DNA of 64,000 nt from an uncultured Eubacteriales bacterium (GCA_934503195.1 CAKSVM010000005.1:1-64000), one strand, 5' to 3'; counted from the first letter of the stretch, positions 1 to 7,024 are shown. Notes: a model not told the origin generated them from the sequence alone. A program made the numbers and translations.

Positions 1-80
1 TTTTACAGTCCATGCCGTCAAAGCCTGTCCAACGCCCGCACAGCGGCCCACAAGCACCTTTGAATCAGAATTCCGAAAAA

Positions 81-1970
81 TCAATAAACCTTCACGGTCT
101 CATAGTATTCCAGCAGCTTTATGAAGAGTCCGCCGATGACCGAGCGGTTCTGGAACCCGCGCTGAGCCGAGGTCGTCGTGAAATACCAGTCGGTCATCGG
201 AACGCGCGACGGCATCACGTTGTAGGCTCTCCAGAGCGGCTCGATGTAGTTCTCGAAATCGGCTTTCGTCTTGCAGAGCGTCGCCGTCCAGACGATCCAG
301 TCGGACTTCGTGTAGTCCGCGCGGTTGTCAAGCGGCATTCCGTACGCGCCGAAATGTCTAAGGTTCGCGTGAGCCTCGCCGTCAAAGACCTCGGTCGGCA
401 TGAGCCTCGTTCCGAAGAGCTTGTCCCAGACGATGTTGTACTTCATGCTGAAGGTTCCCTTGCGGTCAAACGCCAGACGATAACTTCCGTCGCCGTTCGA
501 CGCGCGCAGAAGCCAGTTTATCGAGAGTTTTCTCGCCGCGTCAAAGTAGCGTCCCGAATCCTCGTGGAGTCCGAGCTTTTCGCAGATTATGCCCATTCCC
601 GCGATTCCCGAGATCGCCTTGAGGGACAGATTGCAGTTGTGCGCCAGATGACCAGCGAAGTCGTCGGTGCAGAGCTGATTTGCCGGATCCGCGCCGTTTT
701 CGGTGAGGTACGACGTCCATTTTTCAAGCATGTCGAACTTCTCTCTGACAAAGTTATAATCCCCGCTCGCCACCAAATACGCCGCCGTGAGGACGAGCAT
801 ATTTCCGCACTCCTCGACCGGCATCTGCGACTCCAGCCTGTTCGCGCCGTAAACCTGACCGTTCACGAGCGGATACTGACCGCAGTCGTGCGGCGCGAAG
901 TCGAATTTCCAATCGTCGCTCTCGGCGTATCTGAAGATCGGGCGTGCCATGCCTATTACAAGCTCGGGATTGTAGATGAGGAACATCGGAATCGAAGGAT
1001 AGCTTACATCGACCGTCGCGGCGCATCCGTTCGAGAAGCATTCCTTCGAGACGAAGATAAGCTTTCCTTCCTTGTCGATCGCGGCCTTGTGCGCGGCGAT
1101 CGCCTGACGAAACGCGAGTTCGAGAAGCTCGGCGTACTTTTCGCCTCCGGCTCTCGTCGCGTCGAGATAGAGCTTGTCGTCTAGCCCCTTCGCTTTTATT
1201 TCGAGCGCGGAATAGTCGTCGAGAGCCTCGGTGATCGCTTCCTCAATCGTCTTTCCGTCGTTGTTCCAGACCGATTTCAGGTTCTCGCCGAAATATTTGA
1301 GCGAATATATATCGTCATACGCGAAGGCGATGAGAGCACTTGCGAAGAATTCCTTTTCGAGGGTCACGAAGGTCATTCCGGTCTCCTCGCACTTGTCATA
1401 TCCGACCTTCGCGTCCTTCGCGGCGAGGTAGAAATATCCCCAGTCGATGCGGCGGTCGTCGCCGCTGACGGCTAATATCGGCTGATCGACGCTTCCGATT
1501 TTCACGGCGTTGATCCCCGAAAATTCAAGCGTTTCGGTCGTGACTTCGAACTGTCCTTTCGTGTTGAGACAGATCTCCTCCGAGACGGCGATTGTGACCT
1601 TTGTCGTGTGTTCGCGGCCGTCGGTCGGCTTTACCGAGAGCGAAAGGTAGCTGACCGGGCGGGTCATTATCATGAGGTCGTCGGGGAAGAGCGGGGTGAG
1701 GAACTTCGCGGTGAGTTCGATTCCCGCGCCCTCAAAGGTGTACTCGGACGAGAGGGCGGTGATGTCAAGCTTTGTCTGCGTCAGGGGCTCGGCGTTTCCC
1801 TTGCCGATGAAGCGGTAGGGCGTGCCGTCGACCTCGATGACGCCGCGGATTGTGTTGGGCTTGCCGGTCCAGTGGACGGTGTCAGAATCGGTGAGAAGGT
1901 CGGTGTTCGACCAGACGCTGAAATAAGGGTCGACCGTTATAAGCGGTACGGCGGGTGCGCGTAAAATCAT
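81..1970 (-). CDS. Glutaminase A-like protein (DUF4964/DUF5127/DUF4965/DUF1793 family), cytosolic
   Basis: The 629-residue product opens with RAPAVPLITVDPYFSVWS, the hallmark of the DUF4964 N-terminus, and continues with the beta-sandwich and (alpha/alpha)6-like regions of the fungal glutaminase A family (DUF5127, DUF4965, DUF1793). Family members are often annotated as glutaminases, but few have been tested, so the substrate is uncertain. An in-frame ATG exists at 2012, but the ATG at 1970 is chosen: GAAAGGAAG lies 7 nt before it, and a sigma-A promoter at 2015-2043 would start transcription downstream of 2012. From 1970 there is no signal peptide, so the enzyme should act inside the cell, unlike the secreted fungal enzymes. 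It forms a single-gene transcription unit. Confidence 0.82.
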   Translation of the reverse strand: MILRAPAVPLITVDPYFSVWSNTDLLTDSDTVHWTGKPNTIRGVIEVDGTPYRFIGKGNAEPLTQTKLDITALSSEYTFEGAGIELTAKFLTPLFPDDLMIMTRPVSYLSLSVKPTDGREHTTKVTIAVSEEICLNTKGQFEVTTETLEFSGINAVKIGSVDQPILAVSGDDRRIDWGYFYLAAKDAKVGYDKCEETGMTFVTLEKEFFASALIAFAYDDIYSLKYFGENLKSVWNNDGKTIEEAITEALDDYSALEIKAKGLDDKLYLDATRAGGEKYAELLELAFRQAIAAHKAAIDKEGKLIFVSKECFSNGCAATVDVSYPSIPMFLIYNPELVIGMARPIFRYAESDDWKFDFAPHDCGQYPLVNGQVYGANRLESQMPVEECGNMLVLTAAYLVASGDYNFVREKFDMLEKWTSYLTENGADPANQLCTDDFAGHLAHNCNLSLKAISGIAGMGIICEKLGLHEDSGRYFDAARKLSINWLLRASNGDGSYRLAFDRKGTFSMKYNIVWDKLFGTRLMPTEVFDGEAHANLRHFGAYGMPLDNRADYTKSDWIVWTATLCKTKADFENYIEPLWRAYNVMPSRVPMTDWYFTTTSAQRGFQNRSVIGGLFIKLLEYYETVKVY

Positions 1971-2014
1971 TTGTTTGCTTCCTTTCATGAATCGCGGATT
2001 TTTGTGGTACAATA

Positions 2015-2043
2015 ATTATACCGCAGAATTTCAGGAAAGTCAA
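2015..2043 (-). promoter_or_regulatory. Sigma-A promoter of the glutaminase-like gene
   Basis: Read on the minus strand, TTGACT (2043-2038) and TATAAT (2020-2015) are separated by exactly 17 nt. The expected start of transcription near 2008 rules out the ATG at 2012 and supports the start at 1970. Confidence 0.85.
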
Positions 2044-2081
2044 CCCAAAAAATTCGCAGGATATCCGAAAAAATTAGCGGA

Positions 2082-2591
2082 TCATCCGGCGAGGTTGATA
2101 ATCCGCTTTCCATGGCGGACGGCCTCGGAATAGGCGAGTCCGGCTCCGCTTTTTGACGACGACATGATTTTCACGTGGCCGAGAGTCGAAAGCACCTTGG
2201 TTTCGGGCGTGTAGTTTTCGTTATAAAAGAAAACGCAGACGTCGCTTTTTCCGATCATCAGCGAGTTGCGTTCGACATAGACCGCGCGTCCGGCGTTTTT
2301 CAGCTTTTCCGGAAAGAAGGTTTCGTCGTAGATTTTCAGGAGATAATCGCGATACGAATCGTTGATGACGGGTTCCTCGGCGCGGACATAGACTCGCGCA
2401 AGGTCGCTGTGGAGGGATTTCGCGGCTGTGACGCGTTCAAGCGCGAGACGGTCGAACGCGCCCTTTCCACCGAAAAGGAAGGTGCGGACGCCCTCGGTTA
2501 TCAGTTTTTGGATCGTCTCGTCAAGCCGTCCGACGAGTTCGGGAGTCGTTTCGATCTTGCGGTGTCCGATGAAGCAGCAGGTGGTGTACAT
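2082..2591 (-). CDS. SLOG-superfamily protein (DUF1273/YpsA-like)
   Basis: This 169-residue protein begins with CCFIGHRKI, the nucleotide-binding start of the DUF1273 branch of the SLOG Rossmann superfamily. It keeps the GGKGAFDRLALERV stretch (residues 41-54) and a late YVERNSLMIGKSDVCVFF strand-helix-strand typical of the family. SLOG proteins bind nucleotide-derived ligands, and some serve as sensors in defence or stress systems; the ligand here is unknown. The start is fixed by AAGGAG 8 nt upstream. Its promoter (2627-2655) diverges from the first of three XRE regulator genes, so the two may be co-regulated. It is single-domain and without membrane segments. Confidence 0.78.
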   Translation of the reverse strand: MYTTCCFIGHRKIETTPELVGRLDETIQKLITEGVRTFLFGGKGAFDRLALERVTAAKSLHSDLARVYVRAEEPVINDSYRDYLLKIYDETFFPEKLKNAGRAVYVERNSLMIGKSDVCVFFYNENYTPETKVLSTLGHVKIMSSSKSGAGLAYSEAVRHGKRIINLAG

Positions 2592-2626
2592 ATTGTTGGC
2601 TCCTTGTTATGATCATTAACATACTC

Positions 2627-2655
2627 ATTATACAGCTATAATACTAAAAAGTCAA
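2627..2655 (-). promoter_or_regulatory. Sigma-A promoter of the SLOG gene
   Basis: On the minus strand TTGACT (2655-2650) is followed after 17 nt by TATAAT (2632-2627). It lies back to back with the first XRE gene. Equivalent promoters sit at the same place upstream of the second and third XRE genes. Confidence 0.85.
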
Positions 2656-2700
2656 TACTATATTTTGCATTTAATGCGAAGCATAAGGAAATTATTTATT

Positions 2701-2719
2701 GTACAATACTGTATATAAT
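2701..2719 (+). promoter_or_regulatory. Likely -10 region of XRE regulator 1 (GTACAATA motif)
   Basis: GTACAATA at 2701-2708 recurs at 3201-3208 and 3676-3683, upstream of each XRE paralog, and contains a TACAAT -10-like hexamer. Here it sits inside the 10-bp palindrome ATTGTACAAT, and a further TATAAT lies at 2714-2719. No good -35 box is visible, so these promoters may be weak, activator-dependent or repressed. Confidence 0.4.
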
Positions 2720-2739
2720 CTTGAAAAGGTGTGTATGGG

Positions 2740-3054
2740 ATGATCGACAATAAATTTGTAGCCGAGCGGCTTACGAAGCTCAGAATCGAAAAAGGCGTTT
2801 CGGAATACAAGATGAGCCTCGACATGGGGCGGAACAGCGGCTATATAAACGCTATCGCCAACGGCAAATCGCTCCCGTCGATGGGTGAGTTTCTTTATAT
2901 GTGCGATTATCTAGGCGTCACGCCTTCAGAGTTCTTTGATGAGAAGTTTGAGGGTGAGCTTAAATACAAGGAAGTTGACCGGATCATACGTGACTTGTCA
3001 GACGAGGATTTCGAACTGCTCGCGGCCTTCGTGAAGCGGCTCGGTAAAAAGTGA
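2740..3054 (+). CDS. XRE-family helix-turn-helix regulator, paralog 1 of 3
   Basis: The 104-residue protein is almost entirely one Cro/C1-type helix-turn-helix domain. The pattern VSEYKMSLDMGRNSGYINAI (residues 20-39) supplies the two DNA-reading helices, and LPSMGEFLYMCDYLGVTP follows as the last helices of the fold. A short acidic tail ends in a basic FVKRLGKK. There is no sensor or peptidase domain. A GTG at 2731 is in frame, but the ATG at 2740 is preferred because AAAGG lies 10 nt before it and because the two paralogs start at the same aligned residue. It has its own terminator and is followed by two tandem paralogs. Confidence 0.85.
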   Translation: MIDNKFVAERLTKLRIEKGVSEYKMSLDMGRNSGYINAIANGKSLPSMGEFLYMCDYLGVTPSEFFDEKFEGELKYKEVDRIIRDLSDEDFELLAAFVKRLGKK

Positions 3055-3064
3055 ATCTGTTTCC

Positions 3065-3092
3065 GCGCGGACGCGATGTCCGCGCTTTTTTT
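3065..3092 (+). terminator. Rho-independent terminator of XRE 1
   Basis: A perfect 8-bp stem GCGCGGAC/GTCCGCGC (3065-3072 and 3078-3085) is followed by seven T. Confidence 0.92.
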
Positions 3093-3128
3093 GTGTTCGT
3101 CTTACGATTTAATCGTAATGTTAGAACC

Positions 3129-3157
3129 ATTATACAATAATAATCGAGAGTTGTCAA
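3129..3157 (-). promoter_or_regulatory. Orphan consensus promoter pointing antisense into XRE 1
   Basis: On the minus strand TTGACA (3157-3152) and TATAAT (3134-3129) are separated by 17 nt, a full consensus match. No minus-strand gene follows; a transcript would run through the terminator of XRE 1 and antisense to its coding region. Its position relative to XRE 2 matches the SLOG promoter relative to XRE 1. A 17-bp palindrome (TTACGATT T AATCGTAA, 3102-3118) overlaps the expected start of the transcript. Confidence 0.7.
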
Positions 3158-3200
3158 GAGTATTTCCGATTAAATTTTACACATACTGCTGATATTTATA

Positions 3201-3208
3201 GTACAATA
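3201..3208 (+). promoter_or_regulatory. GTACAATA motif upstream of XRE 2
   Basis: Same octamer as upstream of XRE 1 and XRE 3, containing TACAAT as a probable -10 box. It lies 44 nt from the divergent -35 box, against 46 and 45 nt for the other two copies. Confidence 0.4.
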
Positions 3209-3244
3209 TGAAGGTATTCTAGTATTTCGCGAAAGGTGAGCATG

Positions 3245-3559
3245 ATGGTGGATCAGAAGTTTATATCGGAAAGAATGACCGCGCTGCGGATAAGGAAAGG
3301 CGTTTCGGAATTCAGAATGAGCTACGACATGGGACACAGCAGCAGTTATATAAACACCATCGCGCTCGGCAAGGCCATGCCATCAATGGGCGAGTTTCTC
3401 TATATGTGTGAATATCTCGGTGTGACGCCCTCCGAGTTTTTCGCCGAGGATATTTCCGATCCGGTCGCTCACAACGAGCTTACCGAGGAATCAAAGAAGC
3501 TCTCCGAAAAGGATTTCGCGATGGTGCTTGACCTCGTGAAAAGGCTGAACGAAAAGTAA
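3245..3559 (+). CDS. XRE-family helix-turn-helix regulator, paralog 2 of 3
   Basis: This 104-residue one-domain Cro/C1-type regulator is about 65% identical to paralog 3 by my own residue count and somewhat less to paralog 1. The helix-turn-helix covers roughly residues 20-40 (VSEFRMSYDMGHSSSYINTI), followed by the conserved MPSMGEFLYMCEYLGVTP block. Starts at 3236 (GTG) and 3242 (ATG) are also in frame. The ATG at 3245 aligns with the starts of both paralogs and sits 8 nt after the AAAGG of GAAAGGTGAG. The recognition helix differs from its neighbours at several exposed positions, so the three proteins may read different operators. It is flanked by its own terminator and an orphan promoter. 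Confidence 0.85.
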   Translation: MVDQKFISERMTALRIRKGVSEFRMSYDMGHSSSYINTIALGKAMPSMGEFLYMCEYLGVTPSEFFAEDISDPVAHNELTEESKKLSEKDFAMVLDLVKRLNEK

Positions 3560-3570
3560 ACAGCGGTTTG

Positions 3571-3600
3571 GCGCGTGCCGTTCACGCGCTTTTCTTTATT
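3571..3600 (+). terminator. Rho-independent terminator of XRE 2
   Basis: Stem GCGCGTG/CACGCGC (3571-3577 and 3583-3589) with a 5-nt loop, followed by TTTTCTTTATT. Confidence 0.88.
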
Positions 3601-3602
3601 CT

Positions 3603-3631
3603 ATTATAGCACACAAATTACCAATTGTCAA
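3603..3631 (-). promoter_or_regulatory. Orphan consensus promoter pointing antisense into XRE 2
   Basis: On the minus strand TTGACA (3631-3626) and TATAAT (3608-3603) are 17 nt apart. No minus-strand gene lies downstream, so any transcript would be antisense to XRE 2. Confidence 0.7.
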
Positions 3632-3675
3632 GATATAGCGTAATATAATTACCAGAGTGACCTCACATCTTTAAG

Positions 3676-3683
3676 GTACAATA
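3676..3683 (+). promoter_or_regulatory. GTACAATA motif upstream of XRE 3
   Basis: Third copy of the octamer shared by the three XRE upstream regions. A small inverted repeat GTGA-CC-TCAC lies just upstream at 3657-3666 and could be an operator half-site pair. Confidence 0.4.
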
Positions 3684-3704
3684 TTATTGTTGAGGTGATG
3701 CGTA

Positions 3705-4019
3705 ATGGTAGACGAGAAATTCATTTCAGAACGAATAACAAAGCTCCGGCTGAAAAAGAATGTTTCTGAATATAAAATGAGCTATGATCTTGGTCACAGC
3801 AGTGGATATATAAGATCAATCACCTCGGGGCGGGCGATGCCGTCGATGAGGGAATTCCTGTATATGTGTCAGTATCTCGGAGTCACTCCGGCGGAATTCT
3901 TCACTGAGGAAGTTTCGGATCCGCTGGCCGTCAATGAGCTTGTGAACGAGTCAAAGGACCTTTCGGAAAAGGATCTGGCGATTGTCCTTGAACTTGTCAG
4001 ACGGATAAAGGAAAAATAA
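3705..4019 (+). CDS. XRE-family helix-turn-helix regulator, paralog 3 of 3
   Basis: The third tandem copy is 104 residues with the same single-domain layout: helix-turn-helix at about residues 20-40 (VSEYKMSYDLGHSSGYIRSI), the MPSMREFLYMCQYLGVTP block, then an acidic stretch and a basic end. The ATG at 3705 follows TGAGGTGATG. Changes in the turn and recognition helix (YIRSITSGR here, YINTIALGK in copy 2) suggest changed DNA specificity. Similar small XRE proteins occur in clostridia as autoregulators and are seldom characterised; the target is unknown. Confidence 0.85.
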   Translation: MVDEKFISERITKLRLKKNVSEYKMSYDLGHSSGYIRSITSGRAMPSMREFLYMCQYLGVTPAEFFTEEVSDPLAVNELVNESKDLSEKDLAIVLELVRRIKEK

Positions 4020-4047
4020 AAAAACCACATACCTGTGGAAAAAAGAA

Positions 4048-4080
4048 CGCCGCCCGGCATCGCCGGGCGGCGTGTTTTGT
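4048..4080. terminator. Bidirectional terminator between XRE 3 and pfkA
   Basis: A perfect 11-bp GC-rich stem (4048-4058 and 4062-4072) has TGTTTTGTTT on the plus side and, read on the minus strand, TTCTTTTTTCC. It should end both convergent transcripts. Confidence 0.9.
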
Positions 4081-4092
4081 TTAGTATGAAAC

Positions 4093-5160
4093 TCAGTTCT
4101 TGGCGAGTTCGTTCGCGACATCCATCATGTCGGCGAAAGCGGCGTGCTTCTTCTCGCAGTAAGCCTTCATTTCCGCGATCTGCTCAGCGGTGAAGGAATC
4201 GAGATCGCCGTCCTTAAGCTTGCCCTTGTACATACGGTCAAGCATCAGCGCGTATCTGATTTCAACCGCCTTGAGTGCGCCTTCCTGCTCGACAACGACG
4301 AGATTCGACTCGCCCCTCAGAATCAGGTCAACCGCGTAGTCGCCCATGCGGGTAGCGGTCAGACGGTCGCGGAGCGTGGGAGAGCCGCCGCGGACGATGT
4401 GCGCGAGTCTTACGAATCTGGAGTCGATTCCGGCTTCTTCCTTGATGCGCGCGGTGAGTGCCTCGCCGAATTCCGGTCCCATGCTCTCGGAGACGAAGAT
4501 GAGGAAGCTGCGCTGACCCTTGGCGCGAAGCTTCTTGAGCTTTGCCACGCAGGCGTCGGAGTCAAAGCCGAGTTCCTTTACCGCGATCGCGTCCGCGCCG
4601 CAGGCAAGTCCGGTCTCAACGGCGATATAGCCCGCACCGTTGCCCATGACCTCGATGACCTCGCATCTCGCGTGGGATTCGCAGGTGTCGCGGAGCGCGT
4701 CAGCCGCCTTGACGACCGTGTTCATCGCGGTGTCAAAGCCGATTGTGTATTCGGACGACGAGATATCGTTGTCGATCGTTCCGGGAAGTCCGATCGTCGG
4801 GATTCCGCGGATCGAAAGGTCGGTCGCGCCGCGGAAGGTTCCGTCGCCGCCGATTGCCACGATTCCGTCGATGTGATTCTTCTTGCAGGTCTCTACAGCC
4901 TTTGCCATGCCCTCTTCGGTCTTGAACTCGGGGCAGCGGTCGGAGTAGAGAATCGTACCGCCGCGGGTCTCGATTCCGTTGACCTCGGACGCGGTGAGAT
5001 CGCGAAGCTCGCCCGAGATGAGTCCTGTGTATCCCTTGTAGATTCCGACGACCTCAACGCCGCGCGAGAGTGCTGAACGGACAACGGCGCGGATCGCGCT
5101 GTTCATGCCGGGCGCGTCTCCGCCCGAGGTGAGGACACCGATTTTTCTGAAAGTAGCCAT
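4093..5160 (-). CDS. pfkA: ATP-dependent 6-phosphofructokinase
   Basis: Phosphorylates fructose 6-phosphate to fructose 1,6-bisphosphate, the committed step of glycolysis. The 355-residue protein shows the N-terminal LTSGGDAPGMN phosphate loop, GGDGT at 104-108 and PGTIDND at 126-132, where the Asp residues are catalytic. Gly at the third position of GGDGT and Gly in PGTIDND are the residues of ATP-using enzymes; pyrophosphate-using relatives have GGDDT and PKTIDND. It is somewhat longer than the 319-residue B. subtilis form because of a C-terminal extension after about residue 320. It is a single-gene unit with a good promoter at 5222-5250 and AAAGGATG before the start. Confidence 0.95.
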   Translation of the reverse strand: MATFRKIGVLTSGGDAPGMNSAIRAVVRSALSRGVEVVGIYKGYTGLISGELRDLTASEVNGIETRGGTILYSDRCPEFKTEEGMAKAVETCKKNHIDGIVAIGGDGTFRGATDLSIRGIPTIGLPGTIDNDISSSEYTIGFDTAMNTVVKAADALRDTCESHARCEVIEVMGNGAGYIAVETGLACGADAIAVKELGFDSDACVAKLKKLRAKGQRSFLIFVSESMGPEFGEALTARIKEEAGIDSRFVRLAHIVRGGSPTLRDRLTATRMGDYAVDLILRGESNLVVVEQEGALKAVEIRYALMLDRMYKGKLKDGDLDSFTAEQIAEMKAYCEKKHAAFADMMDVANELAKN

Positions 5161-5221
5161 TTTTATATCATCCTTTTTATAATGAATTTTCTGTTTGTGA
5201 TGTTTTTGACTATATGCTTAT

Positions 5222-5250
5222 ATTGTAATATATTTTTCCGAAAAAATCAA
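5222..5250 (-). promoter_or_regulatory. Sigma-A promoter of pfkA
   Basis: On the minus strand TTGATT (5250-5245) and TACAAT (5227-5222) are 17 nt apart. The leader is about 55 nt. Confidence 0.8.
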
Positions 5251-5275
5251 GGGGTAAACGCGAATTTTTTTGAAC

Positions 5276-5469
5276 TTCCGGTAATTTTTACATATAGTGC
5301 AAATATGAATACATAATGTCGGAAATGTTTCGACAGACGCGAATTATTGCGGATTTCTGAACGCATCCGCGCGCAACTCTCCGGTAGACACATTTGCTTG
5401 AATCATGAAACTTGTTTTGTGGGAGTTGCACAAAAATCCGAGGCAAAATTTGTTTCATATTCCGGTAGA
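5276..5469. repeat. Three TCCGGTA-type direct repeats in the pfkA/SBP intergenic region
   Basis: TTCCGGTA at 5276, TCCGGTAGA at 5380 and TCCGGTAGA at 5461 lie in the 386-bp gap between divergent pfkA and the solute-binding protein gene. The last ends 7 nt before the -35 box. They could be regulator sites; copy number alone does not prove it. No coding sequence was found in this gap. Confidence 0.3.
5405..5458. repeat. Nested inverted repeat upstream of the SBP promoter
   Basis: Outer arms 5405-5419 and 5444-5458 pair as ATGAAAC-N3-TTTTG with CAAAA-N3-GTTTCAT (12 of 15 positions). Inside it TTTTGTG (5415-5421) pairs perfectly with CACAAAA (5429-5435). The element ends 17 nt before the -35 box at 5476, a typical place for an activator or repressor site. 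Confidence 0.5.
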
Positions 5470-5475
5470 AAAAGC

Positions 5476-5504
5476 TTGACAATGTTTCGGATCTGTGATA
5501 TAAT
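5476..5504 (+). promoter_or_regulatory. Consensus sigma-A promoter of solute-binding protein 1
   Basis: TTGACA (5476-5481) and TATAAT (5499-5504) with a 17-nt spacer, a perfect match on both hexamers. Confidence 0.92.
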
Positions 5505-5546
5505 ATAGCTATCTCATAAAATTAGTTCAATAACGGAGGACAAATT

Positions 5547-7016
5547 ATGAAACTCTCAAAGCGTTTTATCTCATCCGCGCTCCTCGCAGCGATCATCGGT
5601 TCGCTCGCGGCCTGTGGAAATGAAACAAATTCCACGGGGGGGGGTAACGAAGTAACAACTTCTGACAACCTTCCGGAAAGCGTGACGACAAAGGCCGAGG
5701 AGGCCGACATTCCCGACGACAGGTATGAAGGCTACACCTTCCGCATCCTCGGAGCCGCACTCGCCGCCGGGCAGACCGCCAACGACATAATCTCCGACGC
5801 CGAAACCGGAGACGCGCTCGGCGACGCAGTCTATAAGCGCAACCGCATGGCCGAGGAGCGATTCGGAATCAAGATCGAGTATGTCGGGACTTCGGGAACC
5901 GTCGCTTCGGCGATCGGACAGGCGGTTCTCGCCGGGGACGACGCGTATGACGCCGCCGCCGGAAACACGGCAGGAGCGGCGGGCGCGATCGTAAACCGAT
6001 ACATTCTCCAGATCTCCGGGCTTCCGTACATCGATATCGAAAAGAGCTGGTGGAATACCGGACTCATCGAGTCCTCAGCGATTAACGGCGAGGAATACAT
6101 CCTGATGGGCGATATCAACTATGCGTGGAAGAACGCGACATGGGCTTTGTGCTTCAACAAGCGGCTTTACAATGAGTTCGGGCTTGAAGAACCCTACAAG
6201 ATGGTCCGCGAGGGAAGATGGACGATCGACGTCCTTGAGGAGCATTGCCGCGATATCACGAAGGATCTCAACGGAGACTCGAAATTCGACAAGGACGACC
6301 AGTGGGGAATGCTTTCGAGCAAGACCGCGGGACTCGGACTCGTCACCAGCACCGGAATCACGACCGTGACAGCCGGAAAGGATGGTACGCTCGAATACAT
6401 TCTCGACAATGAGCGGAATGTCGATATCATCGGCAGACTCAGAAAGCTCATGACCAACAACGATATTCAGCTCCGGGCTGAGGATATCACCGGATCGACG
6501 AATATCTGGGATGATATCATAAACATCTTCCGCGAGGGGCGCGCACTTTACCGTATCTCGATAATGGGAGACATAGTCGGACTCCGCGACATGGAGGACG
6601 ATTTCGGAATCCTCCCGCTCCCGAAATACGACGAGAATCAGGAGAGCTACATAACGACCTATCAGGCTTGGAACGGATCGGCGTATATGGTTCCGGCTTC
6701 GATAAGCGACAGCAAGCGCACCTCGGCGATACTCGAATATATGGCGTATCTTTCGAAGGACACGATAACCGACGCGTATTACAACGTGAATCTTCAGGGC
6801 AAGGTAGCGCGCGACGACGATTCGTCCGAGATGCTTGATATAATCTTCGACTCGATGAAGACCGATGTCGGCTTCGCGTTCCAGCTCGGAAGTGTTCAGA
6901 ACGTGCTGAAAGGGATCATCAACAGCGATACCGACAACACCGCGTCGACTCTCGCGTCGTCAAAGGAAAGCATTGTGACGGCGATAAAGGACTTTGAGGA
7001 ATCGGCGAAGGGATAA
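5547..7016 (+). CDS. Extracellular solute-binding lipoprotein (sugar ABC type), copy 1
   Basis: The 489-residue protein has a lysine-arginine start, a hydrophobic stretch and the lipobox LAAC with lipidated Cys23, followed by a low-complexity tether. The mature part looks like family 1 solute-binding proteins, which capture oligosaccharides for ABC importers. It includes an EF-hand-like calcium loop beginning at Asp240 (DLNGDSKFDKDDQWG) and the DFGILPLPKYDENQE block typical of these proteins in Clostridia. GGAGG lies 7 nt before the ATG. No permease or ATPase gene is adjacent; a paralog lies convergently downstream. A run of nine G (5636-5644) right after the lipobox could allow slippage. Confidence 0.85.
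   Translation: MKLSKRFISSALLAAIIGSLAACGNETNSTGGGNEVTTSDNLPESVTTKAEEADIPDDRYEGYTFRILGAALAAGQTANDIISDAETGDALGDAVYKRNRMAEERFGIKIEYVGTSGTVASAIGQAVLAGDDAYDAAAGNTAGAAGAIVNRYILQISGLPYIDIEKSWWNTGLIESSAINGEEYILMGDINYAWKNATWALCFNKRLYNEFGLEEPYKMVREGRWTIDVLEEHCRDITKDLNGDSKFDKDDQWGMLSSKTAGLGLVTSTGITTVTAGKDGTLEYILDNERNVDIIGRLRKLMTNNDIQLRAEDITGSTNIWDDIINIFREGRALYRISIMGDIVGLRDMEDDFGILPLPKYDENQESYITTYQAWNGSAYMVPASISDSKRTSAILEYMAYLSKDTITDAYYNVNLQGKVARDDDSSEMLDIIFDSMKTDVGFAFQLGSVQNVLKGIINSDTDNTASTLASSKESIVTAIKDFEESAKG
5636..5644 (+). repeat. G9 homopolymer inside the solute-binding protein gene
   Basis: Nine consecutive G encode part of TGGGNE just after the lipidation cysteine. It is the only G run of this length I noticed in a coding region of the window. 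Gain or loss of one base would truncate the protein. Confidence 0.9.
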
Positions 7017-7024
7017 GAAACAAA

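Noticed and set aside
1..80. Gene fragment at the left edge
   Set aside because: Eighty bases are too short, with no start, stop or motif to support an assignment; nothing is called here.
1971..2012. Start of the glutaminase-like gene at 2012
   Set aside because: That ATG lies upstream of the transcription start expected from the promoter at 2015-2043.
5288..5482. Minus-strand open frame of 64 codons in the pfkA–SBP gap
   Set aside because: No ribosome binding site, and it overlaps the inverted repeat and promoter region; composition is not protein-like.
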